Source of the DNA: Fratercula arctica
Taxonomy: Eukaryota > Chordata > Aves > Charadriiformes > Alcidae
Assembly: GCA_947846985.1 (NCBI GenBank)
Contig: CANTUZ010000009.1
Location: 1,674,001 to 1,738,000 of the forward strand
Direction: 5' to 3'
DNA length: 64,000 nt
A program made the translations under genes and the position numbers. The notes beneath the pieces are model-generated. The model saw nothing but the letters and a program-made list of their open reading frames with translations, did no database searches and was not told the origin of the DNA. This document shows, piece after piece, positions 56,201 to 63,289 of the stretch (its first letter is position 1; each line of letters opens with the position of its first letter).

Positions 56201-58326
56201 CGGACGTCTTTGCCACCTCGCTGCTGGGGTCCCTGCCCCGACTTGACTGGAAAGACCCCGGCGCCCATGCTGTGGCAGGCCAGGAGCCTGCTTTTGGGTT
56301 GCCTTTAACTTGCATCAGGATAGTCCATATTGCAGGAAATAAAATCTATGGGCTGCATTAGAGCTTTACAATGCTTCAGCAAAGGCATACGCTGTGCACA
56401 TGACACAGTTTTTCCCAGTTTGCACCTCCATTCCCTAAAAATTAACAGCGGAGTCCTTCCCCGTCCTACTGAAGGTGCTTTCCTTACAGCCCCGCGGCCT
56501 TTTCTCAATGTAGCTCTGAATAAATCTATTTGCACTCAGGAAAAAAAAAAAAAAATTGTTAATGAACACTACAAATTAGTCAGCCTGGCTTCAAACTGTT
56601 ACACTTGATATCAGTGAGTTTGCAGTTCTTTTAACCCAATTGACCGTACGGGTCCATCAATCAGTCCCTCTCACAGCACCCAGAAGAGCTGGAAACACAC
56701 TTTTTCTTGAGCACAGACGCTGGTGGGTTTGTGGAGCTGACAGGGGCTGCGGGATGGCACAACGCAGCATGAGGAGTGTGGGAATACCCAAACACTGGTG
56801 ACCGCCCAGCGAAAGCCAAGCAGGCAAAATGCAAGTTATTTGCCGAGGGCAAAGACGGAGGAGAGGGATTCCTCCCCAGCAGCCTCTTCACTGGGGAGCC
56901 TGGGCACACACCAGCATCTTCAGGCTCATTGGACGTCCCCAGCACACTCATGCCAACACGTGTGCCCCCACCGCCTGTCCCCTCCCGCCGGGGAGGCCAG
57001 CAACATTTGGGGTGAAAGGCAGCAAAGAGAGCACAGCTAACGCTGCCGTCGCCGGACACGTCCCGCCTCGACGCTCGGAAAAGGACCACGGCAGCTTCAG
57101 TCCCATTTGCTCCCACTCTGCGTGCACCAAGTCAGTTAATTCGGCGCTGTGCCCAATGCCCCAGCAAGTCTGCGCTACCAGGTCAGCGGTGTGGCACCAA
57201 ACACCCCCTCAGTCCCATTCCCGGGGGGGGCAATCACAGCCCATGGAGACCCTCCCAGCTATGGCCAGACCCTGCCCGCCAGGCAGCCCTTTGCACGGGG
57301 GGGCTTCCCGAGGCAGGGGGGGCTGTTGTTTCCCCTCAGAGTATATGAACCATTAGATTCATCGGCACAACCACATCCTTGTGTCAGGGACGCAGAGCAA
57401 GTGGGAGGGCTTGGGCCAAGCAGGTCCAGCTTGGACTGCTCCATTCCCAAAGTCCCACATCTCCCGCAGTCCAGAGGTGGCCCCTTTCCTCCGGACGCTG
57501 CCGTACCATGCACTAATTCAGCAGGATGCTGCGTGCTGCCGCCCACCCCGCTGGCATATTCACCCTGGCATGACCCTGACCCACTGCGGGACGGGGCAAG
57601 TGGGAGGTGGTAAACTCGGCTCCCCGGAGCGAGGGATCGAGGGGATGGGGAGAAATGGGAAACAGCCCTCGGAGAGCAAAACCTTCCCCTCTGCAGCACT
57701 GGCAGCAATCTGGCAGAGTCAAGCTCTAAGGCTGATCCAATAACCAGAGGGTTATTGGGCAGATGTGGGGGACTGAAGCGGCCCTGCACAGCCTCCCACG
57801 CCATCGTCAAGCCCCTTCCACCCCGCAACCCCCCCGTCTCGCTCCTTAATCCCCCCCAGCCCCATTCCCGAGGTCTCCCCCCGCTCCCAGACAAGCCGGC
57901 AGCCACCTGTAGAGGTCTGGGCAGCATCTGCCGAGCGGCCGCGGAAAGCGGCTTATAGCGGGGTCCGCCCGCGGGGGATGCTCAGCGCCCCTCACCCACG
58001 CCCCCCCCCCCCCCCCCCGGCCCTCCCGGCCGCCTGCTCCAAGGGTTAAAAATGCAGCACAGCTGCGAGCTGGAGGGGCCGAGCGAGCGGGAGACGCGGA
58101 GAAATAGGGGAAAAAGAAATACGATAAAATGAAATAAAATAAATAAAAAGCAGCAACCTGGCGGGCGGGCGGGGGGGGGGGGGCGGGGGGGGAAGGCAGC
58201 CTGGCCCCGCTCCGCAGCCCCCAGCGCGGCACCTTGCGGGCAGCGGGGCGGGGGTGGCACGTCGCGGGGCCGGCACAGCATCCGAGCCGGGAAAGAAAGG
58301 CAGGTCCTTACCTTGGTGACAGTCAT
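11152..58326 (-). CDS. CORO2B: Coronin-2B, complete coding region over 12 exons
   Basis: Coronin-2B (ClipinC) is a brain-enriched actin-binding coronin reported at focal adhesions and neurite actin. The exons join as 58312-58326, 34252-34452, 20381-20497, 16153-16302, 15629-15793, 14917-15033, 14711-14815, 13464-13560, 12827-12939, 12023-12113, 11780-11919 and 11152-11283 (minus strand), giving 1,443 nt and 480 residues. Every boundary is GT-AG and every phase matches. Domains in order: the coronin N-terminal signature SKFRNVYG (residues 15-22), a WD40 propeller with [22 protein letters not shown] and ALWDQ motifs (about 70-300), the coronin C-terminal extension (about 255-390), a variable linker, and a C-terminal coiled coil (about 438-475, [17 protein letters not shown]). 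The sequence follows human CORO2B closely, and the linker and coiled coil distinguish it from CORO1 genes. ANP32A is its convergent neighbour, as in human. No frameshift or stop is present. Confidence 0.97.
11284..11779 (-). other. CORO2B: CORO2B intron 11
   Basis: 496-bp intron with GT-AG ends. I see no repeat or additional exon. Confidence 0.85.
11780..11919 (-). CDS. CORO2B: CORO2B exon 11 (residues 391-437)
   Basis: 140 nt. It completes Asp391 and encodes [19 protein letters not shown] through [12 protein letters not shown]. It holds the basic linker (KKTSK, REKKS) typical of CORO2 proteins. Acceptor is CCCCACTCAG and donor is GTAGGG. Confidence 0.97.
12023..12113 (-). CDS. CORO2B: CORO2B exon 10 (residues 361-390 plus one base)
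   Basis: 91 nt encoding [20 protein letters not shown] through WLSGVNR, then the first base of Asp391. [10 protein letters not shown] is conserved in coronins. Acceptor is GTGTTTTCAG. Donor GTAAAA is one of the weaker ones. Confidence 0.97.
12114..12826 (-). other. CORO2B: CORO2B intron 9
   Basis: 713-bp GC-rich intron. Nothing further recognised; the open frames across it are not conserved sequence. Confidence 0.85.
12827..12939 (-). CDS. CORO2B: CORO2B exon 9 (residues 323-360)
   Basis: 113 nt. It completes Gly323 and encodes [19 protein letters not shown] to SMIVPRR, the end of the propeller and start of the coronin extension. Acceptor is CTCCTCCGCAG and donor is GTGAGT. Confidence 0.97.
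12940..13463 (-). other. CORO2B: CORO2B intron 8
   Basis: 524-bp intron with GT-AG ends and no recognised repeat. Confidence 0.85.
13464..13560 (-). CDS. CORO2B: CORO2B exon 8 (residues 291-322 plus one base)
   Basis: 97 nt encoding [18 protein letters not shown] through RSPAPQKGL, ending on the first base of Gly323. GDGNIRYYE is a hallmark of coronin propellers. Acceptor is TTCGCTCCAG and donor is GTAAGG. Confidence 0.97.
13561..14710 (-). other. CORO2B: CORO2B intron 7
   Basis: 1,150-bp intron. Roughly two thirds is a plus-strand CR1 element (about 13850-14638), so the element lies antisense to the gene. Confidence 0.9.
13850..14638 (+). mobile_element. CR1 LINE 3' fragment with degenerate reverse-transcriptase C-terminus
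   Basis: This is the longest CR1 in the window. It retains the end of the second open reading frame: an [18 protein letters not shown] stretch near 13858, then, after a frameshift around 13950, [10 protein letters not shown] and [15 protein letters not shown] (about 13965-14065), then [14 protein letters not shown] and a stop near 14327. A further frame change precedes the [18 protein letters not shown] and [14 protein letters not shown] region. The tail reads CCATTCTGGGATTGTG. It belongs to the subfamily also seen in reverse at 31265-31712. It is inactive because of the frame breaks and 5' truncation. Confidence 0.93.
14711..14815 (-). CDS. CORO2B: CORO2B exon 7 (residues 256-290)
   Basis: 105 nt, phase 0, from [14 protein letters not shown] to MLYLAGK. 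It starts the coronin C-terminal domain. The 101-bp intron on its acceptor side is unusually short, and a CR1 element ends about 70 bp beyond its donor (GTATGG). Confidence 0.97.
14917..15033 (-). CDS. CORO2B: CORO2B exon 6 (residues 217-255)
   Basis: 117 nt, phase 0, from [12 protein letters not shown] to TRQIALWDQ, a propeller blade ending in the classical WD. The acceptor reads CAGGAG, a tandem NAGNAG site that could add or drop Glu217. Donor is GTGGGT. Confidence 0.97.
15034..15628 (-). other. CORO2B: CORO2B intron 5
   Basis: 595-bp intron with the weak GTGCGG donor. No repeat or other exon recognised. Confidence 0.85.
15629..15793 (-). CDS. CORO2B: CORO2B exon 5 (residues 162-216)
   Basis: 165 nt, phase 0, from [12 protein letters not shown] to EPRSGRVLQ. 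It encodes the [21 protein letters not shown] repeat and the [13 protein letters not shown] strand. Acceptor is TTCCTGCAG. The donor GTGCGG is weaker than those of the other exons. Confidence 0.97.
15794..16152 (-). other. CORO2B: CORO2B intron 4
   Basis: 359-bp intron, GT-AG, nothing else recognised. Confidence 0.85.
16153..16302 (-). CDS. CORO2B: CORO2B exon 4 (residues 112-161)
   Basis: 150 nt, phase 0, starting [17 protein letters not shown] and ending LFSAGYDYK. It closes one WD repeat (VRIWEI) and carries the next ([13 protein letters not shown]). Acceptor is CCCCGTCCCCAG and donor is GTGAGC. Confidence 0.97.
16303..20380 (-). other. CORO2B: CORO2B intron 3
   Basis: 4,078-bp intron, mostly GC-rich and unique. 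It contains an A22 run on the plus strand at 18073-18094 and an AT-rich island at about 19405-19680 that is listed separately. I find no CR1 and no extra exon. Confidence 0.8.
19405..19680. other. AT-rich island with a TATA-like box, candidate noncoding element
   Basis: Inside a GC-rich intron this stretch has TATATAAAAGG at 19498-19508 (plus strand), CATGGCCGCCATC near 19546, and several TAAT-type motifs. It is not a repeat that I recognise. Whether it is an enhancer or a cryptic antisense promoter cannot be told from sequence alone. Confidence 0.3.
20381..20497 (-). CDS. CORO2B: CORO2B exon 3 (residues 73-111)
   Basis: 117 nt, phase 0, encoding [16 protein letters not shown] through [10 protein letters not shown]. 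It is a WD40 repeat with the GH and IKWNPF elements. Acceptor is TTTTAAATTACAG and donor is GTGAGC. At 39 codons it is short for an open-frame search but is unambiguous by homology and by phase. Confidence 0.96.
20735..21316 (-). mobile_element. CR1 LINE 3' fragment, minus orientation
   Basis: Reverse complement of the element at 5595-6168, starting with ATCATAGAACCACAGAGTGG (tail) and ending in the degenerate reverse-transcriptase end near GGCCACGCTTCTATTG. It is in the same orientation as CORO2B. It begins about 240 bp upstream of exon 3 in transcript order. Confidence 0.92.
22060..22930. other. Series of AT-rich islands, candidate conserved noncoding elements
   Basis: Blocks at about 22060-22240, 22420-22580 and 22660-22930 contain repeated homeodomain-like cores (TTATTAG, CTCTAATTAGG, CCACTAATGC) and a GATAAG. 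They stand out from the GC-rich surroundings and match no repeat I know. Conservation is not shown here. Confidence 0.3.
24060..24440. other. AT-rich island, candidate conserved noncoding element
   Basis: About 380 bp with motifs such as ATTAATATGCAAT, TGACGTTATTAACAC and TAGATTAGATGG, without homopolymer runs or open frames. The composition and motif density resemble conserved vertebrate enhancers, but this is inference. Confidence 0.35.
27660..27830. other. AT-rich island, candidate noncoding element
   Basis: It contains TTGTTAATTAAAAAG, CATATAATG and a forkhead-type TGTTTAC near 27809. Weak evidence only. Confidence 0.25.
28979..29625 (+). repeat. Minisatellite, 59-bp unit, 11 copies
   Basis: Units begin at 28982 and every 59 bp to 29572. 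Each contains the 17-bp palindrome GGAGGTCTGGGACCTCC (7-bp arms, 3-base loop; unit 2 has one arm mismatch) and the conserved TGGGGATTAGCAATGGGT. From unit 3 onward two variants alternate, CTCCATGGGCTGCC and CTCCATGGGCCGTCC, so the array has a 118-bp higher-order period. On the minus strand, the CORO2B sense strand, most units read GAG|GTGAGG or GAG|GTGAGT, which fits a splice donor. The 59-bp length is not a multiple of three and there is no open frame across the array. Confidence 0.97.
31265..31712 (-). mobile_element. CR1 LINE 3' fragment, minus orientation
   Basis: It begins ATCACAGAATGGCAGAGG and continues through GACTCCACCACCTCTCTGGG and the reverse complement of the [18 protein letters not shown] region. 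It ends in the degenerate reverse-transcriptase tail near CTCCACTGGACTCTC. It is the same subfamily as the element at 13850-14638. Confidence 0.92.
32155..32180 (+). repeat. A26 homopolymer
   Basis: Twenty-six consecutive A. No retroposed gene was recognised upstream of it. Confidence 0.95.
32190..32348. other. AT-rich island followed by an A23 run, candidate noncoding element
   Basis: It holds CCAATTAATTAGAGGG and CTTAATGAGCTAATCAG, homeodomain-type cores. The A23 run at 32326-32348 may be a retroposon trace. Confidence 0.25.
34252..34452 (-). CDS. CORO2B: CORO2B exon 2 (residues 6-72)
   Basis: 201 nt, phase 0 at both ends, from [12 protein letters not shown] to SFLVIPLEQ. It contains the coronin N-terminal signature and the first propeller strand ([15 protein letters not shown]). 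Acceptor is TTTGCCTGGCAG and donor is GTAAGA. It opens with an ATG (Met6) that has A at -3 after splicing and could serve as a second start. Confidence 0.97.
35806..35855 (+). repeat. Exact 25-bp tandem duplication
   Basis: GCCGATATTCCTCCCAGCAT begins at 35806 and again at 35831, each followed by CTGAC. It lies just before a CR1 fragment and is a recent local duplication. Confidence 0.9.
35905..36194 (+). mobile_element. CR1 LINE 3' fragment, plus orientation
   Basis: It contains GGAGGTTTAGGATGGATATTAGG, ATTGGAACAGGCTGCCCAGG and GGTTGGACTCGATGATCTGA, and ends in GTTCTATGGTTCTATGATCC with two copies of the octamer. It is a different CR1 subfamily from the copies at 5.6, 20.7 and 45.2 kb. Confidence 0.92.
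36248..36335 (-). mobile_element. Short CR1 3' tail, minus orientation
   Basis: About 90 bp beginning CACAGAATCACAGAATGGTT and running through CTGCCCTGGGCAGGGACACC. It faces the preceding CR1 tail to tail, only about 50 bp away. Confidence 0.85.
38100..38270. other. AT-rich island, candidate noncoding element
   Basis: A T-rich unique stretch within intron 1 without coding potential. Weak evidence. Confidence 0.2.
39800..40260. other. AT-rich island of about 450 bp, candidate conserved noncoding element
   Basis: Long, complex AT-rich sequence in a GC-rich intron with motifs such as AATATTATTGATTTATTGG, GCACTAATG and CATTAACTTTATGC. No repeat family was recognised and the open frames are short. 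It is among the better candidates for an intronic enhancer. Confidence 0.35.
43066..43488 (+). mobile_element. Probable solo LTR of an endogenous retrovirus
   Basis: The stretch starts TGTAGAACATC and ends TTACTTCTCACA. It has promoter-like order: CCAAT at 43307-43311, an ATAAAAAGG TATA-like box at 43351-43359, then AATAAA at 43420-43425 followed by a short U5-like end. No internal viral gene is present. I found no matching target-site duplication beside these ends, so the left boundary is uncertain. Confidence 0.5.
43870..44180. other. AT-rich island, candidate conserved noncoding element
   Basis: About 300 bp dense in TTAGTCATCAAATGC, ACATTAGATTAGAGC, CATTAATGG and TTTAATAACAATTCC, with no homopolymers, repeats or coding frame. 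The look is that of a conserved developmental enhancer. Conservation has not been tested. Confidence 0.4.
45233..45714 (+). mobile_element. CR1 LINE 3' fragment, plus orientation
   Basis: It starts near GGACAAGGACATGTTGG and continues through the reverse-transcriptase end and the conserved 3' region to CTCTGTGATTCTATGATTT. It is almost identical to the element at 5595-6168 over their shared length and is antisense to CORO2B. Confidence 0.93.
46090..46260. other. AT-rich island, candidate noncoding element
   Basis: Unique sequence with GGGATTGTATATTGACC and GAATAACTATGTCGATAATG. No repeat family recognised. Weak evidence. Confidence 0.2.
46540..46750. other. AT-rich island, candidate noncoding element
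   Basis: Unique AT-rich block with TTATACGTATCCC and GTTGCATAATTTTTGC. Weak evidence. Confidence 0.2.
52900..53370. other. AT-rich island, candidate conserved noncoding element
   Basis: It contains CAGATTAATGCTGCACTGAA, CAATTAAAACTCATTAAAAAG and GAGTAATACTTC within a GC-rich intron. No repeat or coding frame. Confidence 0.3.
53880..54160. other. AT-rich island, candidate noncoding element
   Basis: Sequence with CCATTAACATGAGTTGTATT and AATGTTATTTGGAGCC, unique and non-coding. Confidence 0.25.
54240..54640. other. AT-rich island, candidate conserved noncoding element
   Basis: About 400 bp with GGTAATTACTATTTACC, CAATGACTAATGCCAATTAA and GGTTAATTATATTTAGGGC. The density of TAAT and GATA-type cores and the lack of repeats make this one of the stronger enhancer candidates in intron 1. 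Confidence 0.35.
55870..55915 (+). repeat. Two-copy direct repeat, period 23 bp
   Basis: TTACTGGTTTTAGTTAGACG (55870) recurs as TTACTGGGTTTAGTTAGACA (55893). A small local duplication. Confidence 0.85.
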
Positions 58327-59200
58327 GCGGGAAGTCGCGGAGGGGAGAGGGAGCTCCGCGGGCGGCCGGGAAAGGGGCGGGGGAGGAGATGCGCGGAGAG
58401 GGGAGAGAAAAAGAGGGGGGAAAAATGAAAAATAAAGAAGAAAAAGGAGGCCGGGTGGGGTGGGGGGTGGGGGGACACACAGGCTGCTGCTGCGGAGGAG
58501 CCGGCGGCAGCAGAGCGGGGAGCCCGCAGCCCTCCGCCGCCCGCCCGGGCGAGCAGCCGAAGCGGTCGGTCCTCGGCGCGGCGGCGGCGGTGATGTCACC
58601 CCGCGCCGCCGTGACGGAGCAACCGCCTCCCGCGGCGGGGGGGTGGGGGGGGGGGGGGGGGATGTGTGTGGGACGAGGGGGGGGCCGGGGCAGGCAGGGG
58701 CAGGCAGGGAGGCCAGTCAAGGAGCGGCAGCCGGGGGCGTGGGGAGCGGGACGCGGGTGCCGCTGGGCTCCGGGGAAAAAAGGCTGTTTTTTAACTCTTT
58801 GCCCACCCGAGTTCCCCTTCCCGGGGGACAGGAGCTGGGCAGGCACCTGCTGTGTCCGTCCGTCCCCCCCCCCCCCCGCAGTGATGCGCAAGGGGATGGT
58901 GGCCGCCCAGGAGGGGCCTCCCTGCGCTCAGTCGGTCGCCCACGTCCAGTGGTGACCAGTAAGACCAGTGCGTGAACACTGGGAGCGCAATAGCTCCCCT
59001 CTCTCCGAAGCAATACAAATGAAATGCGGGTTGCTGGGCGCCGAGCGGGAGACAGGCTGCGGCGCCGCCGGGTTCTGCAGGGCGATTGCGGCCACGTCGC
59101 GCATTTTATCATGGGCTTTCTGCAGCGGGAGCCGGGGATGTGCTGCGGGGCTCGCACCTGGGCTCTCCCGCTGGGCATCCGAGTAGGGTCCTATAGCATC
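57900..59200. promoter_or_regulatory. CORO2B: CpG-rich promoter region around CORO2B exon 1
   Basis: Very GC-rich sequence with dense CpG surrounds the first coding exon and continues past it. Long runs occur at about 58001-58018 (C), 58171-58195 (mostly G), 58641-58661 (G) and 58866-58878 (C). A CRE-like TGATGTCA lies at 58591-58598 and a TGACG half site at 58612-58616, upstream of the start codon in gene orientation. No TATA box was seen. A second CpG-rich block at about 59020-59200 may belong to the same island. The transcription start is probably within 58400-58700, but this is inferred. Confidence 0.6.
58312..58326 (-). CDS. CORO2B: CORO2B coding exon 1 (residues 1-5)
   Basis: The exon encodes MTVTK followed by a GTAAGG donor. 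These are the same five residues as the human start. The start codon context is weak: C at -3 and A at +4. There is no in-frame stop and no in-frame ATG between the start codon and 58599, so the start rests on the match to the known protein. The 5' UTR continues toward higher coordinates to an unknown start site. Confidence 0.9.
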
Positions 59201-59739
59201 CATAAGCATCCAGCCACGTGCTTGTTTCCCTTCATATAGAAGGTGATTCCCGCCCCCCCCCCCCCCGTTAGAAACAGTGACAAGTGACAACACCAGAGAC
59301 TACTGCTTTGTCCCAGAGCTGTCATTCCCATTTTCCAGGCGAATGAAGGATGGCCCAGACTGGAGGTGGCACTCGGATGCACAGGGTTACTTAGGGCTCC
59401 GGTGTCCCACCGTGCAGCTGGGTGCCCGGGTACCTCCACAAACTGGGGCCCAAACAGAGGTCACTGACACAGGAATAAAATCTGTGTAATTCTATCCGGC
59501 TTCCTCTTCTCACCGCTGAGCAAACCACCCTCCTGGCGGGACCAACTCAAAATAAGTTCAGGGGCGCAGGGTCCAGGAGGCACTGAAGCATCCCTGCTAG
59601 CCATGGCCTGCGTCACCTGCCCTTGCACCCCTGCACCACGAAACACAGGCATTTTCTCACATTTTTGAAGTTCCCCGTCACTGTAGATGAGAGAAGCAAT
59701 ACTTAGAAAATGCAGCATTTTATCTTATTGTCTCCTGGT

Positions 59740-60190
59740 TACATGGGAATGAAACCAGCAGGATACAGCCCAGACGCAGAATTATCCAGCCATTAGATTA
59801 GATGTTGCACCAACTTATGTTATTGTTGCTGAGCTAAATCTACTTGAGGCCAATACCAAATGCATTTCCAATTCCCCTTAAAGAAAAGCACTCTGCCAAT
59901 AAACAAAGGATTTCCTTTTTATAAGGAGATTATTCAGCCAAGAGTCTGATGAAAGATTACTGAGTTTTGTTCTAGTGTCGAGCCTTCCCATAAAATATTA
60001 GTGGATCTGATAACAAGTGAATACCAAGTGTTGTAAAAAAAAGTCTGTCCTCTGATATTCTTCTAAAAATCAACTGTTTTTAAAGATAAACCATGTGCCA
60101 TGGGGGCTGGACTGGAAACTGTGAGGAAGGTTAATGCAATTAATGTAGAGCTAATGACATTAGCCAGCAGAAGAAGCCACCTCTAATTCC
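59740..60190. other. AT-rich island, candidate conserved upstream element
   Basis: About 450 bp containing CATTAGATTAGATG, GCATTTCCAATTCCCC and GCAATTAATGTAGAGCTAA, some 1.4 kb upstream of the CORO2B start codon. No repeat or coding frame. A candidate enhancer. Confidence 0.35.
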
Positions 60191-61358
60191 CGAACCACCC
60201 AGCAATGACCTCTTCCCAATAAAACCACCATTTTTCCTGGGAGCTGGTGACTGAAGCGGGAGGCTCCTTGAGGACAGAGATGACGCTTAAAACTAAACAG
60301 CACTTGGGAGGTGACCGAGACAGGGGACAGCGAGGCCCAGATAAAGCAACTGGGAGAAAATAGGCTCTTGCAAAGCCTCAGAGGAGCCGCTGTGCCCCGG
60401 CCACCGCCGCTCGTGCCATGGAAGCAGCAGCGCCTGGGACCCGCTGCACCTCCTGCGCTTCCCTGGAGCCACTGGGATTAATTAGCACCAATTAGCTGAT
60501 TGAAACAACTCGCTTGGAGCAGGGAACTGGGACAGCCAGCGAAGGTAGGGGGAGAAGGGAAAGGCTGCTGGGATGGCATGCATTGCTGGGTGGCTCCTGG
60601 GGGCCTGATCCTGCTGATGGAGGGAGGCTGCCGCCACATGGTCATGGTGAACCCCAGCATTCCCCACACCCCACGTGCTGCTACTGCTGCTGCTGGGGGG
60701 GAGCCCAGAAATGTTGGATAAGGGCTGGGACCCTCTTCGGGGCTGTGCATGGAGGGTGGGGGGAGCCGGTGCCAGCCCCGCCAGCCAAGCCCTTGCTGGG
60801 GGGCAGGAGGAATGCTGGGGCGGCTCAGCCCTTGATGGGGTGTGAAGGTGGGATTTTTGCAGCGATGAGGATGCCACAGCAGCCCTGTCCCTGCTGAGCA
60901 CGGGGCAAATCACTGCCCCGAGCCCCTGCGCTGCAGCTGCCCCTCAGCAACGCCACAGCTGAGGGCACCCGGTGCAGCATCTCGGCACAAGTCCCGGCAG
61001 AAGATGGCATTAATGGGTGCGTGGAGCACCGCTGGCAGCTGGCGGGGGGTGAACGGGGCCTCAGCTTTGCCCCATGGCCAGGAAAATAGCACGGGCTCCT
61101 CGTTTCACCAGTATAGCACAGCAACTCCAACCCCAAACCATCCGGCTTTTGGCAGACCGGAAAGGATTTTATTATATTTTGGATCAAAATAAAGCCAGTG
61201 ATAGATTGCGGGGGCTTTGTTACTGGGGTTTTGCTTTGAAGGTTTGTTGGGACCCCATTCAAGCCCCAGACTGGACTTGCCCTCCTGGGGGGGCTGAGAA
61301 GGGGGGTGTGCCGGAGCTGTGCAGACCTGCACTGACAGCACCCGCTCTCCTCTCCAGG

Positions 61359-61468
61359 GAATCACAGAATGGTTTGGGTTGGAAGGGACCTTAAAAATCA
61401 CCTAGTTCCACATCCAGTTCCAACCCCCCTGCCATGGGCAGGGACACCTCCCGCTAGACCAGGTCCAA
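61359..61468 (-). mobile_element. Short CR1 3' tail, minus orientation
   Basis: It begins GAATCACAGAATGGTTTGGG and includes GTTGGAAGGGACCTTAAA and GCCATGGGCAGGGACACCTC. About 110 bp of the 3' end only. Confidence 0.88.
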
Positions 61469-61946
61469 AGGGAGATGCTCAGCACTGGCAAAGAGTTAAA
61501 AATCTCCTGCTGGCAGGATCGGTCCTGGTCTGGTCCGGCTGGAGTTACCAGCAGAGGGAATCAGCATCAGGGCTGCGTGGGGAGATCGCTCCATCCCCGT
61601 GTGATGTGCATGGCTCGTGGGAATGTGTCTCCTGTGGCCCTGGAGGATGCCCAAGGGATCCCAAGAGGAATATTCCTGGCGGGCTGGATCAGGCCGCGCA
61701 GCCCCAGCCCTGCGCAGACCTGGCTGCTGCAAAGAGCTGCCGAGCAGAGCCCCTTGCAGGATGGGAGCCGGAATCTCCCACCCACAGCGTGTCCGTGGGC
61801 AATGCTGAGGGTGCCACGGGGCCTCGCCGAGCCGCGCAGCCATGGCGGGCACGGAGCTGTGTGGGTGCCAGGGGCAGGGGCAAGCAGTGGCGATGGGGGT
61901 GACTTGGGCTCCCTCTCCTGGCTCTACTGAGATAAAATTGGTGCAC

Positions 61947-61964
61947 ATATATATATATATATAT
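61947..61964. repeat. (AT)9 microsatellite
   Basis: Nine AT dinucleotides. Likely polymorphic in length. Confidence 0.95.
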
Positions 61965-63289
61965 GCAGATGGGAAGCTCAAGCAGTGTGCTCAAGCCTGT
62001 GAGCACACGCCGGCTGCAATGGATGGCATGGGGACAGGATGGAGGGACCCCAGGGACACTGAGGGGGGGGCATGTGGCAGTGCACATCCCTTGGGGCAAG
62101 CAAAAGTCCGCAGCCATTGCTCCAGCAGAGCAAACCCAGGCAGAGAGATTTTCAGGGGCCTGAGCTGGGCTAACGAACACCAGCCCTCCCGAAACCAGGC
62201 TGGGGGGGGAGCCCTGTGCCCCCACCTCCCGCCTCGCAGTATGTGGAGCCCACGCGCGGAGCACGGCTGCGTTTCCGTCCTTCCTGCCATGCGGCTCATC
62301 CCACCCCTCTGTTTATCTGTGTGTTTAATTTACTGGCGCTGCTGAGCAGGAGGAAGGAGATGCTGCCTCGGTGGATGCAAGCAATTAAAGCAAGTCGTCG
62401 GGAAAATTGGAGCCTGCCTGTCTGGCTGCGCAGCGAGGCAGGGGCTGCAGGAAGAGTGTGGCTCGTAGTGCCTGTGTCCAGGAGACTGGGGACATGCAGC
62501 GAGGCAGACGCATGTCCTTCTTCAGTGCAATACATCACCTTGCCCAAGGAAAGCTCCTGAGAGAAATATTGCCAAACCCATCCCGAATCGTAAGTCTGGA
62601 GAGAATTCATCACCCCATTACTCACTACTTGGCTTGCCTGAGCCAGGCTCGGCGCTGGGGCAAGCTCCGAGGTTGACCTGGTTACACCACGGATGAGTTT
62701 AGCCCTTCATTTGATGAAAGTCTTGGAAAGACGCATCTCTATTGCACCAGGCTGTGCATGTGGACATCTGAGAATAATAACGAAGCCGTGCTGTAACACA
62801 TAATTACTGTGTCACCAGAGAGCCCTGATTATGAGATGATTCATGAATGGAGCTGGCCGAGTCTCTTGCTGCAAGCCCGTGATGGCTTTGCTCTGGGGAT
62901 GCAGGTCAGGCCCCACATCTCCTGGCTGGCTGGGAGACGGGAGCACTCGGGGCTGGCTGGGCTCGCTAACACTGGGGTGCCAGAGGGACTGACCGTGGCT
63001 GATGCTGCCGTCGGACGCGGTGCTCCCCATGCTGCCATCAGAGGCGGCGATCCTGATGCTGCCACGAGCATGAGGTGCCCAGAAGCAGGTGGAACAAGTC
63101 TTCACGTCTTCCAGGTCGATGCTGCTACTCAGCAATGCCAGTCCCACTGAAATGAAGGGTGTGTGGTCCCCCTTTAGCAAATACTTCGTTCTTAAGGAAA
63201 GGTCCACAGGTTCTTTGCCTCATCAAAAATGAGTTACAGTTCCCAGAGACACTCCCGCCACTGGACTGGTGGAGCAGGCGGCCAAAGCT

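Larger units (their letters stand above)
34453..58311 (-). other. CORO2B: CORO2B intron 1
   Basis: 23,859-bp first intron, separating a five-codon exon from the rest. It holds CR1 pieces at 35905-36194, 36248-36335 and 45233-45714, a probable LTR at 43066-43488, T27 at 41325-41351, A22 at 50233-50254, and AT-rich islands near 38100, 39800, 43870, 46090, 46540, 52900, 53880 and 54240. The remaining sequence is GC-rich and without recognised genes. Alternative first exons could exist here but I cannot identify one from sequence. Confidence 0.8.

Noticed and set aside
57982..58891. Proline- and arginine-rich frames of 205 and 281 codons on the minus strand around exon 1
   Set aside because: They are by-products of the CpG island. 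The first carries the MTVTK exon in frame but upstream it has no ATG before 58599, so I keep the known start.
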